Part shown: in pieces, positions 52,425 through 61,844 of the stretch
Position numbering within the stretch: position 1 is the stretch's first letter
Layout of the letters: every line of letters starts with the position of its first letter
Origin: Mycolicibacterium arabiense
GTDB lineage: Bacteria > Actinomycetota > Actinomycetes > Mycobacteriales > Mycobacteriaceae
NCBI RefSeq assembly: GCF_010731815.2
Contig: NZ_AP022593.1
Span: 4,340,001 to 4,404,000 of the forward strand
Reading direction: 5' to 3'
Length of the DNA stretch: 64,000 bases
Translations under genes and position numbers: made by a program
The notes under the pieces: model-generated
Seen by the model: the letters and a program-made list of their open reading frames with translations, nothing else
What the model was told of the DNA's origin: nothing
Databases searched by the model: none

Positions 52425-55400
52425 GCGGCGTTCTTCTTGGGCTTCTGCGCCCGCTCGGCGCGTTTCTTGCGCAACGGATTCCACGGTGCGATCGGGTTGC
52501 CCTGCCACCGCGACGAGGGCGGCACCTCGTCACCGCGCATCACCAGCGAGGCCGGGCCCACCGTGGCGCCGGCGCCGATCCGGGCAGCGGGCAGCGCCAC
52601 GCAGTGCGGTCCGAGCGTCGCTCCGTCGTCGAGTACCACGGTGTCCATCCTCATGATGCGGTCGTGGAACAGGTGGGTCTGCACGACGCAGCCCCGGTTG
52701 ACGGTGGCGGCCGGGCCCAGGGTCACCAGGTCGGCCTCGGGCAGCCAGTACGTCTCGCACCAGACGCCGTTGCCGATGGAGGCGCCGAGCCCCCGCAGCC
52801 ACCAGTTCATCACGACGGTGCCGCTGGCCGCGCGGGCGAACCAAGGCGCCGCGACGACCTCGACGAACGTGTCGGACACCTCGTTGCGCCAGACGAACGA
52901 CGACCACAGTGGGTGTTCGATGGCGTCGATGCGCCCGATCACCGCCCACTTCGCGATGACGGCGATGGTGCCGGCCACCGCGCCGGCGACCAGCAGGATC
53001 GCCCCGCCCGCCAGCGCGGCCCATAGGTAGCCGGCGTCGGTCACCAGCCACTGGAACGCGAGCAATACGGCCACGCCGATTCCGAACGTCACCATCATCG
53101 GGATGACGCGGCACGTCTCGACCAGGGAGCGCATCACCTTCAGCCGCGTCGAGGGCTCGAACGTCCGCAGCGCGTCGGCCGCGGTCGGCTTGCGCCGCAA
53201 CCGGATCGGCGGACTGCCCAGCCACGACGACCCGGCCTTCGCCTTGTGCGGCGTCGCGCTCAGCACGGCCACGAGTCCGTCGTCGGGCACCCGGCGGCCC
53301 GGTTGCGTGATCCCGGAGTTGCCGAGGAACGCGCGCTTGCCGATGGTCGCCTTCGCGACGTGGATCCACCCGCCGCCGAGTTCGTAGGACGCGACCATGG
53401 TGTCGTCGGCCAGGAACGCGCCGTCCTCGACGACCGTGAACTTCGGTGTCAACAGCGCGGTCGAGATCTCGGTGCCCTTGCCCACCGTCGCCCCGAGTAG
53501 ACGCAGCCACCACGGTGTCAGCAGGCTGGCGTACAGCGGGAACAGGTAGTTGCGGGCCATGTCCATCAGCCGTTCGGTGGCCCAGAGCTGCCAGCCGACG
53601 CGGCTGCGCACCGGGTGGTACCCCTCGCGCAGGCCGACCGCGAGCCCGCGGACGCCGAGCACCGTGAGGCCTGCATAGACCACGATCGCGAGCAGGGCCG
53701 CCACGGGCGTCCACAGCAGCGCCGGTCCGATGGCGTCGCTCACCGACGCGGTGTCGTGCACGGCCCACCCCAGTACGGCCAGACCAGAGGCGAGCGCCAG
53801 TAGCGGGACGCCGCCGAGCAACACCGACGTCACGCCGTACACCGCCACCCAGACCGGTGCGCGGGGCGGCCGCTCGTCGGGCCACGGATGGCGGGCCTTG
53901 CCCGACTTCATCGCGGGCGAGCCCTTCCAGTACTGGCCGGCCTTGACCTTGCCGACCACGCCCGAACCCGGTGCGACGTCGGCGTTCTTGCCGACGCTCG
54001 CGCCGGGCAGCAGCGTGGTGCGCGCGCCGATCGTGGCGTCGTTGCCGACGTCGATGGGGCCGACGTGGAAGAGGTCGCCGTCGATCCAGTGCCCGGTCAG
54101 GTCCACTTCCGGCTCGATCGAACACCGGTGGCCGAGGGTGAGCATGCCGGTGACCGGCGGTGCGGAGTGCAGGTCGACGCCCTTGCCGACCCGGTTGCCC
54201 AGCGCCCTGGCGTAGTACACCAGCCAGGGTGCGCCCGCCTGGTTCTCTGCTCCGCTGGCCTCGCCGAGACGTTCGGCCAGCCACACCCGCAGATGGACCG
54301 AGCCGCCGCGGCGGTACGTCCCGGGTTGGAGCCCGCCGAGCAGCATGCGGGCGCCGAGCACCGCGATGCCCATCCGGCCCGGCGGGGTGACGAACAGGAG
54401 GAAGCCGGCGAGGATCCACCACCAGCCGATCGGCTGCGTCCACGGCACGCCGATCGACGCGCCGACGTTGTTGAGCAGGGCCAGCCACACCAGCCACTGC
54501 ATGCCGGTCAGCGTGGCCAGGGGCAGCGACAGGGCGACCTGCGCGACCTGGGTCGCCGTGGACACCGGCCGGACGGTGCGGATCTCCACCTTCGGGGGCG
54601 GCGCGAGTTCGTCGAGGTAACCGGCCAGCGAACCCAGCCGCGGATGGTCGTAGAGGTCGGCGACCGTCACCTGCGGGTAGCGCCTGCGCAGCGCGGCCAC
54701 CAACTGGGCAGCCGACAGGGAGCCGCCGCCCACGGCGAAGAAGTCGGCCTCGGGACCGTCGATGGGGGCGGCCAGGATGTCGCGCCACAGCCCCGCGAGC
54801 CAGCCCGTCGTGCCTGCGAGGTCGGGATCGTCGGCAGCGGTGTCGCCCTCGATCGGCCACGGCAGCGCGTTGCGGTCGACCTTGCCGGAGGTGCGGGTGG
54901 GCAGTTCGTCGACCAGGACGAGGCGCGGGACGAGTGCAGCGGGTAGCGATTCGGCGAGTGCGATGCGGGCCGCAGCCACGTCGAACGCCGGGTCCGCGCT
55001 GGCGACGTAGCCGACCAGCAGCGGGGTGCCGCTCGCGGTCTTGCGCACGGCTGCGGCGCCGCCGCTCACTCCGGGCAGGTTGACCAGGGCGGAATCCACC
55101 TCGCCGAGTTCGATGCGGCGGCCCCCGACCTTGACCTGGTCGTCGGCGCGGCCCTGGAAGTACAGCCCGTCGGCCTCCAGTCGGACGAGGTCGCCGCTGC
55201 GGTAGGCGCGCGGCCACTGCAGGGTGGGCATCGGTGCGTACTTCTCGGCGTCCTTCTCGGGATCGAGGTAGCGCGCCAGTCCCACCCCGCCGATCACCAG
55301 CTCGCCGACCTCGCCCAGCGCGACGGGGATGCCGGAGGCGTCGACCACCGCGAGGTCCCAGCCGGGCAGCGGTAGGCCGATGCTGACGGGACCCTTGCCG

Positions 55401-56356
55401 TCGAGCGGTGCCAAGCAGGCGACGACCGTGGCCTCGGTGGGGCCGTAGGTGTTCCACACCTCGCGCCCGTCGACCGCGAGCCGTTCGCCCAGTTCGGGTG
55501 GGCACGCCTCGCCGCCGAAGATGAGTAGCCGCACGGCCTCGAGCGCCTCGGCAGGCCACAGCGCTGCGAGGGTCGGCACGGTGGACACCACGGTGATGTC
55601 CCGCGACACCAGCCACGGCCCCAGGTCCATGCCGCTGCGCACCAGCGACCGGGGCGCGGGCACCAGGCAGGCGCCGTGCCGCCATGCCAGCCACATCTCC
55701 TCGCACGACGCATCGAAGGCGACCGAGAGCCCGGCCAGCACCCGGTCACCCGGGCCGAGCGGGTTGTCGCGCAGGAAGATCTGCGCCTCCGCGTCGACGA
55801 ATGCCGCGGCATTGCGATGGGTGACCGCGACGCCCTTCGGCGTTCCGGTCGAGCCGGAGGTGAAGATGATCCAGGCGTCGTCGCGGACCATCGGCTTCCC
55901 CGCGCGCCACCCGCGCGACGAGCCGTGGCCGCGGACCAGACCCTGTTCGGTGATGACGCCGACCACACCGGCCTCGCCGAACACCAGCGCGGCGCGCTCG
56001 TCGGGATCGTCGGCGTCGACGGGAACGTAGGCAGCGCCCGCCGCGAGCGTCGAGAGGATCGCCACGTACAGCGCGTAGCTGCCCGACGGCATCCGGATGC
56101 CGATGCGGTCGCCGCGTCCGATGCCCCGCTGCGCCAGCCAGGCCACGCTTTCCTCGACGTCGGCAACTAACTCGGCGTAGGTGAGCTGCACGTCCCCGTC
56201 ATCGAGAGCAGGCGCATCGGGGTGACGCTCGGCGGTGGCGTAGAGGATGTCGATGAGCGTCCGCGGTGGCGGCGCCATCTCCGAGAGCAGGTACTGAGCC
56301 GGAATCCCGAGTAGGTCTTGTCCCTGGAGTTCGACGTCGCCACTCTCTGCTGTCAC
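52421..56356 (-). CDS. Pls/PosA-family nonribosomal peptide synthetase
   Basis: Protein of 1311 residues with the layout of epsilon-poly-lysine-synthase-like enzymes: adenylation domain (about 30-500; IIFTSGSTGTPKGVAVTHRN, NTYGPTEATV, YRSGDLVR, TRTSGKVDRNALP), thiolation domain with FFAVGGGSLS (carrier Ser546), then a membrane-embedded C-terminal region. That region contains about six helices interleaved with three left-handed-beta-helix acetyltransferase-like modules (about 735-830, 985-1060, 1210-1290). There is no condensation domain. Specificity positions read D215, A216, E219, S258, I279, G281, T303, V311, V312, K492, close to lysine-type codes as I remember them. Predicted product: a cationic amino-acid homopolymer or amide. 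GTG start, first gene of a five-gene coupled operon. Confidence 0.9.
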   Translation of the reverse strand: MTAESGDVELQGQDLLGIPAQYLLSEMAPPPRTLIDILYATAERHPDAPALDDGDVQLTYAELVADVEESVAWLAQRGIGRGDRIGIRMPSGSYALYVAILSTLAAGAAYVPVDADDPDERAALVFGEAGVVGVITEQGLVRGHGSSRGWRAGKPMVRDDAWIIFTSGSTGTPKGVAVTHRNAAAFVDAEAQIFLRDNPLGPGDRVLAGLSVAFDASCEEMWLAWRHGACLVPAPRSLVRSGMDLGPWLVSRDITVVSTVPTLAALWPAEALEAVRLLIFGGEACPPELGERLAVDGREVWNTYGPTEATVVACLAPLDGKGPVSIGLPLPGWDLAVVDASGIPVALGEVGELVIGGVGLARYLDPEKDAEKYAPMPTLQWPRAYRSGDLVRLEADGLYFQGRADDQVKVGGRRIELGEVDSALVNLPGVSGGAAAVRKTASGTPLLVGYVASADPAFDVAAARIALAESLPAALVPRLVLVDELPTRTSGKVDRNALPWPIEGDTAADDPDLAGTTGWLAGLWRDILAAPIDGPEADFFAVGGGSLSAAQLVAALRRRYPQVTVADLYDHPRLGSLAGYLDELAPPPKVEIRTVRPVSTATQVAQVALSLPLATLTGMQWLVWLALLNNVGASIGVPWTQPIGWWWILAGFLLFVTPPGRMGIAVLGARMLLGGLQPGTYRRGGSVHLRVWLAERLGEASGAENQAGAPWLVYYARALGNRVGKGVDLHSAPPVTGMLTLGHRCSIEPEVDLTGHWIDGDLFHVGPIDVGNDATIGARTTLLPGASVGKNADVAPGSGVVGKVKAGQYWKGSPAMKSGKARHPWPDERPPRAPVWVAVYGVTSVLLGGVPLLALASGLAVLGWAVHDTASVSDAIGPALLWTPVAALLAIVVYAGLTVLGVRGLAVGLREGYHPVRSRVGWQLWATERLMDMARNYLFPLYASLLTPWWLRLLGATVGKGTEISTALLTPKFTVVEDGAFLADDTMVASYELGGGWIHVAKATIGKRAFLGNSGITQPGRRVPDDGLVAVLSATPHKAKAGSSWLGSPPIRLRRKPTAADALRTFEPSTRLKVMRSLVETCRVIPMMVTFGIGVAVLLAFQWLVTDAGYLWAALAGGAILLVAGAVAGTIAVIAKWAVIGRIDAIEHPLWSSFVWRNEVSDTFVEVVAAPWFARAASGTVVMNWWLRGLGASIGNGVWCETYWLPEADLVTLGPAATVNRGCVVQTHLFHDRIMRMDTVVLDDGATLGPHCVALPAARIGAGATVGPASLVMRGDEVPPSSRWQGNPIAPWNPLRKKRAERAQKPKKNAA

Positions 56357-56458
56357 GGCTACAAACTACTAAGCGCGCGGTGGCCGCCGACGCGCGCCGC
56401 ACCGTGGCGGTACCACCGGTCCATCCCGATGAACTCGCCCTGATCGGAACCCTCGTCG

Positions 56459-56884
56459 ATGCCGGACTCCGTCGCTAGCCTCGCGGAGGTGCGGCTCTTC
56501 GTGGCAGATCAGACAGGCAGTGACCCCGGCGACCTCAGTGAGTTGACGGCGGGCGGCGGGCCGGTGGTCCGATTGACCGCGCCGGACCTGCAGCGCGCCA
56601 AGCGGCGCACCGACCGAATCCACGCCGACGGCGCCGACGTCGCGGTCATCTTGGACGTCGCCGTGGCGGTCCCCGGTGACTTCCGGTCCATCGGCGACAC
56701 CGGGACCGTGCATTACGCGGGCACCGTCGCCGGGTTGACGGGTCTGATCGCCGACATCGACTCGGCAGGCGTCGCCGACGGGGTGACACTCGTCCCCTCC
56801 ACCGCTCTGGAACCCGAGCAGCTGCGTCGGCTGGGCCACGACGTCCTGCGCCTGCTGACGGATCGGGACCAGAAATCCGCATGA
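56459..56884 (+). CDS. Conserved hypothetical protein, mycobacterial
   Basis: Protein of about 141 residues of unknown function. No membrane span, signal peptide or known motif is apparent. Segments such as VAVILDVAVAVPGDFRSIGD and TLVPSTALEPEQLRRLGHDV hint at an alpha/beta fold. ATG at 56459; GTG at 56489 is an alternative. It lies between the start of the NRPS operon and the glucarate operon, on the opposite strand to the former, so promoters for both directions fall in the 100 bases upstream of it. Confidence 0.6.
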   Translation: MPDSVASLAEVRLFVADQTGSDPGDLSELTAGGGPVVRLTAPDLQRAKRRTDRIHADGADVAVILDVAVAVPGDFRSIGDTGTVHYAGTVAGLTGLIADIDSAGVADGVTLVPSTALEPEQLRRLGHDVLRLLTDRDQKSA

Positions 56885-56886
56885 CG

Positions 56887-56906
56887 CACTGATGCAGGCG
56901 TTGCAT
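56887..56906 (+). promoter_or_regulatory. Candidate LysR operator upstream of glucarate operon
   Basis: CACTGATGCA (56887-56896) includes one half of ATGCA-N5-TGCAT (56892-56906), a LysR-box-like inverted repeat. The ten bases occur again, identically, upstream of the LysR gene at 60861. It lies about 20 bases before the predicted -35. Sequence match only. Confidence 0.5.
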
Positions 56907-56926
56907 TAGTCGCTGCCAAATTGGTC

Positions 56927-56956
56927 TTGGACATGTATCGGTGGGGGCAATAGCGT
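56927..56956 (+). promoter_or_regulatory. Candidate glucarate-operon promoter (leaderless)
   Basis: TTGGAC and TAGCGT are separated by 18 bases; TAGCGT fits TANNNT. The start would fall at about 56963-56964, on the GTG start codon itself, predicting a leaderless mRNA, a common mycobacterial form. Confidence 0.45.
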
Positions 56957-56963
56957 TGGGCGC

Positions 56964-58562
56964 GTGACAGCAACCATCGCCGAGTCCACTCGACTCACCG
57001 GACAGATGCTCATCGCAGGCAAGCTCGTCACCGGCACCGGGCAGGAGATCCGCGGCTTCGACCCCGCGAACGGAACCCTGCTCGACCCCGGCTACCGCTA
57101 CGGCGACGAGGCTAACGTCGACGCCGCCTGCGCAGCGGCCGCCGAGGCGTTCGGCCCCTACCGGGCCACGACCTCCGAGCAGCGCGCACGCTTCCTCGAA
57201 TCGATAGCCGCCAATCTGGAGACCATCGCCGCACCCCTGATCGCCCGTGCCGTCGCCGAGAGCGGCCTGCCGGAGGCCCGGATCACCGGCGAGGTCGGCC
57301 GCACCACCGGCCAGCTGAGGCTCTTCGCCGCCATCCTGCGCGAGGGCAGCTGGACCGGAGCCCGCATCGATCCGGCACTGCCCGACCGCAAGCCGCTCCC
57401 GCGTCCCGACATCCGCCAGCGGGCCATCCCGCTCGGGCCCGTCGCGGTGTTCGGCGCCAGCAACTTTCCTCTGGCCTTCTCGGTCGCCGGCGGCGACACC
57501 GCGTCGGCTCTGGCCGCGGGCTGCCCCGTCGTCGTCAAGGCGCACGACGCCCACCCCGGCACCTCCGAGCTGGTGGCCCGCGCCATCACCGACGCCGTCA
57601 CCGCCGAGGGCCTGCACCCGGGCACCTTCTCGCTGCTGTTCGGTTCCGGCCCGGGCCTCGGCACCGCACTGGTGACCGACCCGCGGATCAAGGCCGTCGG
57701 CTTCACCGGATCGCGTTCGGGCGGACTGGCGCTCGTCGCCGCGGCCGCAGGCAGGCCCGAACCCATCCCGGTGTACGCCGAGATGAGTTCGGTCAACCCC
57801 GTCTTCCTGCTCGACGGCGCCCTGGCGACCCGCGGCGGCGACCTCGGCCGTGCGTTCGTCGGCTCACTGACCATGGGGTCCGGACAGTTCTGCACCAACC
57901 CCGGCCTGGTGATCGCCGTCGACGGGCCCGGCCTCGACGCCTTCGTCGCCGCAGCACGCGACGCACTGAGCCAGTCGTCGGCCACCCCGATGCTCACCCC
58001 GGCGATCGCGAAGAGCTACGCATCCGGCGTCGACGCGCTCTCGGCCGAGGCCGATCTGGTGGAGCGCGGCGCCGACAGCGACAACCCCGTGGCCTGCCGC
58101 CCGGCCTTGTTCAGCACCGACGCACCCACGTTCGCCGGCTCCGAGGTGCTCCAGGGCGAGGTGTTCGGCTCGTCGAGCATCATCGTCCGGTGCGCCGACG
58201 TCGACGAGATGTCCACCGTCGCAGCAGGTCTCGAAGGACAGCTGACGGCCACGGTGCACGCCGACGACACCGATCTCGACGCGGCGCGCGCATTGCTCCC
58301 GACTCTGGAGACCAAGGCGGGCCGAATCCTGTTCAACGGCTGGCCCACCGGCGTCGAGGTCGGCTACGCCATGGTGCACGGCGGCCCGTTCCCTGCGACG
58401 TCGGACTCCCGGACCACCTCGGTGGGCGGACGTGCCATCGAGCGCTTCCTGCGGCCGGTCGCCTACCAGGACGTGCCGAAGGCGTTGCTGCCCAGCGCCA
58501 TCGCCGATGGCAACCCCGACGGGTCATGGCGCCGGATCGACGGCGAACTCACCCGAGACTGA
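56964..58562 (+). CDS. 2,5-dioxovalerate (alpha-ketoglutarate semialdehyde) dehydrogenase
   Basis: Aldehyde dehydrogenase of 532 residues oxidising 2,5-dioxopentanoate to 2-oxoglutarate, last step of the D-glucarate pathway. Motifs: GPVAVFGASNFPLAF (substrate/cofactor pocket), VVVKAHDAHPGTSE, VGFTGSRSGGLAL, YAEMSSVNPVF (general base Glu) and GSGQFCTNPGL (catalytic Cys, near 313). The long C-terminal GPFPATSDSRTTSVGG and FLRPVAYQDVP fit the KGSADH type III subgroup. GTG start, first gene in an operon with kdgD and gudD. The 75 bases to the next gene include a strong ribosome site. Confidence 0.9.
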   Translation: MTATIAESTRLTGQMLIAGKLVTGTGQEIRGFDPANGTLLDPGYRYGDEANVDAACAAAAEAFGPYRATTSEQRARFLESIAANLETIAAPLIARAVAESGLPEARITGEVGRTTGQLRLFAAILREGSWTGARIDPALPDRKPLPRPDIRQRAIPLGPVAVFGASNFPLAFSVAGGDTASALAAGCPVVVKAHDAHPGTSELVARAITDAVTAEGLHPGTFSLLFGSGPGLGTALVTDPRIKAVGFTGSRSGGLALVAAAAGRPEPIPVYAEMSSVNPVFLLDGALATRGGDLGRAFVGSLTMGSGQFCTNPGLVIAVDGPGLDAFVAAARDALSQSSATPMLTPAIAKSYASGVDALSAEADLVERGADSDNPVACRPALFSTDAPTFAGSEVLQGEVFGSSSIIVRCADVDEMSTVAAGLEGQLTATVHADDTDLDAARALLPTLETKAGRILFNGWPTGVEVGYAMVHGGPFPATSDSRTTSVGGRAIERFLRPVAYQDVPKALLPSAIADGNPDGSWRRIDGELTRD

Positions 58563-58636
58563 ACATCGGCCGGAGGACTCCGGCTCACCCATCCACCCGC
58601 CAGAGCCACTCACATTCCGTGAAAAGGAGTTCCGCC

Positions 58637-59578
58637 ATGCCCGCTTCGCCCCTCGATGGAGTCCTGTTCTTCCCCGTCACACCGTTCACCGAGACCGGTG
58701 AGGTCGACCTGACCGCGCTCGCCGAGCACGTCGGCCGGGGTATCGACGCCGGCCCCGGCGGTGTGTTCATCGCCTGCGGCACGGGGGAATTCCACGCACT
58801 CGAGTCGAACGAGTTCGCGGAGATCGTGCGGACCGCCGTCGAGGTGGCAGGTGGACGGGTGCCCGTCTACGCCGGTGCGGGCGGATCCGTCGCGCAGGCG
58901 AAGATCTTCGCCCGCCTCGCTGCCGAGGCCGGTGCCGACGGCCTGCTGCTGCTGCCGCCGTACCTGGTGACGATGCCGCAGGAGGGCCTGATCGCCTACA
59001 CCCGCGAGGTCGCAGGCGCGACCGACCTGCCGGTGATCGTCTACAACCGGTCCAACGCCCGCTACACCGAGGCCTCGGCCATCGAGGTCGCGAACATCCC
59101 GAACGTGGTGGGCTTCAAGGACGGCACCGGCGACATCGACCGGGTGGCCAGGATCGTGCGCGCCGTGACCGATGCGCTCGCCCCGACCGGCAAGCCGTTC
59201 CAGTTTTTCAACGGCCTGCCCACCGCCGAGGTGTCGCAGCAGGCGTACCGCGCGATCGGCGTGACGCTGTACTCGTCGGCGACGTTCGCGTTCGCCCCCG
59301 AATTGGCACTGGCGTTCTACGACGCACTCGAGCGCGGTGACGAGCCGCGTACCGCTGCGCTGCTGCGCGAGTTCTTCCACCCGCTGGTTCGACTGCGCGA
59401 CACCGTGCCCGGCTACGCCGTCTCGCTCATCAAGGCCGGTGTGACGATGGAGGGCATCGAGGCCGGTCCGGTTCGCGCGCCGCTCGTCATGCCCGCCCCC
59501 GAGGACCTCGACGAGCTGACCCGCATCGTCGCCGCGGGTCGAGCGGTGCTGGCAGACGATCTCGTCGCGTCGCGCTGA
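58637..59578 (+). CDS. kdgD: 5-dehydro-4-deoxyglucarate dehydratase
   Basis: DHDPS/NAL superfamily lyase of 313 residues converting 5-keto-4-deoxyglucarate to 2,5-dioxopentanoate with loss of water and CO2. Visible: FFPVTPFTETGEVD at the N-terminus, GTGEFHALESNEF, VIVYNRSNARYT (Tyr, near 138) and the Schiff-base Lys in NVVGFKDGTGDID (near 191). AAAAGGAG ribosome site eight bases before the ATG. The stop shares one base with the gudD start (TGATG). Confidence 0.92.
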   Translation: MPASPLDGVLFFPVTPFTETGEVDLTALAEHVGRGIDAGPGGVFIACGTGEFHALESNEFAEIVRTAVEVAGGRVPVYAGAGGSVAQAKIFARLAAEAGADGLLLLPPYLVTMPQEGLIAYTREVAGATDLPVIVYNRSNARYTEASAIEVANIPNVVGFKDGTGDIDRVARIVRAVTDALAPTGKPFQFFNGLPTAEVSQQAYRAIGVTLYSSATFAFAPELALAFYDALERGDEPRTAALLREFFHPLVRLRDTVPGYAVSLIKAGVTMEGIEAGPVRAPLVMPAPEDLDELTRIVAAGRAVLADDLVASR

Positions 59579-60846
59579 TGGCGGCTCCGATTCGGGTCAC
59601 CGGGGCGCGGATCACGCCCGTCGCGTTCGTCGACCCACCGCTGCTCAACACCGTCGGCGTGCACCAGCCGTACGCACTGCGCGCGATCATCCAGCTCGAC
59701 ACCGATGCAGGCCTGGTCGGGCTGGGGGAGACCTACGCCGACGTCGTGCACCTGCAGCGGCTGGAAGCGGCCGCCGACGCGATGGTCGGTCTGGACGTGT
59801 TCGCGCTCAACCACATTCGTGCAGCGATCTCGGATCGGCTCGGCGGCGACAGCACTGGTGACGGCTCCGGCCTGGCCGGGATGATCACGTCCGCCAGCGT
59901 GGTGGACCGGGTCTTCTCCCCGCTCGAGGTGGCCTGCCTCGACGTGCAGGGGCACGCCACCGGGCGACCGGTCTGCGACCTCCTCGGCGGTGCGGTGCGC
60001 GACGCGGTGCCGTTCAGCGCGTACCTGTTCTACAAGTGGGCCGCCCACCCCGGCGGTGCACCCGATTCCTGGGGCGAGGCGCTGGACCCGGCGGGCATCG
60101 TCGCCCAAGCCAAGCGCATGATCGACGAATACGGCTTCACCGCAATCAAACTCAAGGGTGGCGTCTTCCCGCCCGACGAGGAGATGAAGGCGATCGAGGC
60201 GCTGCGCGAGGCCTTCCCCGATCATCCACTGCGGTTGGATCCCAACGCCGCCTGGACGCCGCAGACGTCGGTGAAGGTGGCCGCCGGACTGGCGGGCATC
60301 CTGGAGTACCTCGAAGACCCCACGCCGGACATCGCGGGCATGGCCGAGGTCGCCGCGCAGGCGCCGATGCCACTGGCCACGAACATGTGCGTCGTGGCGT
60401 TCGACCACCTCAAGCCCGCGATCGCCGAGCGGGCCGTCGGCGTCGTGCTGTCCGACCACCACTACTGGGGTGGGTTGCAGCGGTCGCGGTTGCTGGCGGG
60501 CATCTGCGACACGTTCGGACTGGGCCTGTCGATGCACTCGAACTCGCACCTGGGCATCAGCCTCGCCGCGATGGTGCACCTGGCCGGCGCCACCCCCAAC
60601 CTGTCGTACGCATGCGACACGCATTGGCCGTGGAAGACCGAGGATGTGGTGAAGCCTGGCGTGCTGGCGATCCGCGACGGTGCGGTCGCCGTGCCGACGA
60701 CGCCGGGCCTCGGCGTCGAGATCGACGACGAGGCGCTGGGCGCGCTGCACGAGCAGTACCTGCGGTGCGGGATTCGCGACCGCGACGACACTGGCTACAT
60801 GCGCAGCATCGACCCGACCTACGAGGCGATCAGCCCCCGCTGGTGA
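59578..60846 (+). CDS. gudD: Glucarate dehydratase
   Basis: Enolase-superfamily enzyme of 422 residues dehydrating D-glucarate to 5-keto-4-deoxyglucarate. The lid is near residues 15-30. Catalytic KxK is in FTAIKLKGGVF (near 196-198), Mg2+ ligands lie in LRLDPNAAW, EYLEDPTPD and ATNMCVVAF, and the His-Asp dyad includes SMHSNSHLGIS (near 320). It is a bit shorter than E. coli GudD (about 446), as in actinobacteria. ATG shares a base with the kdgD stop, so it is coupled. Confidence 0.9.
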   Translation: MAAPIRVTGARITPVAFVDPPLLNTVGVHQPYALRAIIQLDTDAGLVGLGETYADVVHLQRLEAAADAMVGLDVFALNHIRAAISDRLGGDSTGDGSGLAGMITSASVVDRVFSPLEVACLDVQGHATGRPVCDLLGGAVRDAVPFSAYLFYKWAAHPGGAPDSWGEALDPAGIVAQAKRMIDEYGFTAIKLKGGVFPPDEEMKAIEALREAFPDHPLRLDPNAAWTPQTSVKVAAGLAGILEYLEDPTPDIAGMAEVAAQAPMPLATNMCVVAFDHLKPAIAERAVGVVLSDHHYWGGLQRSRLLAGICDTFGLGLSMHSNSHLGISLAAMVHLAGATPNLSYACDTHWPWKTEDVVKPGVLAIRDGAVAVPTTPGLGVEIDDEALGALHEQYLRCGIRDRDDTGYMRSIDPTYEAISPRW

Positions 60847-60860
60847 GAACCGCCGCTCTA

Positions 60861-60913
60861 CACTGATGCACGACCGCCAACGAAGGCGGCCTGGTTGATA
60901 CTGGGAGTGCATC
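60861..60913 (+). promoter_or_regulatory. Candidate autoregulatory LysR operator
   Basis: CACTGATGCA at 60861-60870 is identical to the element upstream of the glucarate operon. GATGCAC (60865-60871) also pairs with GTGCATC (60907-60913) just before the LysR start. Between them, CCGCC/GGCGG (60874-60889) could form a small hairpin that ends gudD transcripts. Confidence 0.45.
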
Positions 60914-60914
60914 G

Positions 60915-61844
60915 GTGTTTTCGCTGGCTCGGTTGTCATGCTTCATCGCCGTCGCGGAAGAACTGCACTTCGGCCGGGCGGCCGAGCGCCTGCACATGAC
61001 GCAGCCGCCGCTGAGCAGGCAGATCCAGCAGCTCGAAGCCGAACTCGGCGTCCAGCTCATCGACCGCACCACCAGGACGGTCACGCTGACGCCCGCCGGC
61101 GTCGCGTTCCTGCCCGACGCGCGGCGGATCCTGCAGCTCGCCGAGGGGGCGGCGCAGACCGTGAAGCGGGTTCCCGCAGGCGATCTGGGCACCGTGGTCG
61201 TGGGGTTCACCGCGGCGTCCGCGCACGCCGTGCTGCCGCGGCTGCTCGAGGCGGCCCGCGCGAAGCTGCCCGACGTCAAGCTCGACCTGCGCGAGATGGT
61301 CACCGCCGCCCAGATCGAAGGTCTGGTCACCGGCGAGCTGGACCTCGGCATGGCGCGGCCACCGCTGAAGCGGCCCGGACTGGTGTCGCGTCCGCTGCTG
61401 CACGAGCAGCTGATCGCCGCGCTGCCGAAGGGCCACCCGCTGACCGAACTGGGCAGGCAGCTGACGCTCAACGACCTCGACGGCCAGGACGTCGTCATGT
61501 ACTCGCCCGTGCAGGCCCGCTACTTCAACGAACTCCTGATCAGCACGTTCACCATCGCGGGCGCGACGCCGCGGTACGTGCAGACCGTCACGCAGGTCCA
61601 CACCATGCTGGTGCTGGTCCGCTCGGGCATCGGCATCGCGCTGGTGCCCGCGTCGGCGGCCACGCTGCACCCCGAGGGCGTCGAGTTCCGGTCGATCGGC
61701 GCGTTCCGCGAGAGGCCCGTCGAACTCGACGCCGTATGGCGCAGCGACAGCACCAACCCCGCGCTCATCCGGCTGCTGCGCGACGTACTGCCCCAACGCG
61801 AGTGGACCACCGACGACCTCGTCGACGAGTTCGTGGGGAACTAG
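60915..61844 (+). CDS. LysR-family regulator of glucarate catabolism
   Basis: LysR-type transcription factor of 309 residues. N-terminal winged helix: SLARLSCFIAVAEELHFGRA and MTQPPLSRQIQQLEAELGV (residues 3-46), then the effector-binding domain (from about 92) resembling CbbR/CatR members. It directly follows gudD on the same strand, 68 bases apart, with a shared motif ahead of both this gene and the operon. Activation by glucarate or a pathway intermediate is likely. GTG start; it converges on the hydroxyacid dehydrogenase with no gap. Confidence 0.87.
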   Translation: MFSLARLSCFIAVAEELHFGRAAERLHMTQPPLSRQIQQLEAELGVQLIDRTTRTVTLTPAGVAFLPDARRILQLAEGAAQTVKRVPAGDLGTVVVGFTAASAHAVLPRLLEAARAKLPDVKLDLREMVTAAQIEGLVTGELDLGMARPPLKRPGLVSRPLLHEQLIAALPKGHPLTELGRQLTLNDLDGQDVVMYSPVQARYFNELLISTFTIAGATPRYVQTVTQVHTMLVLVRSGIGIALVPASAATLHPEGVEFRSIGAFRERPVELDAVWRSDSTNPALIRLLRDVLPQREWTTDDLVDEFVGN

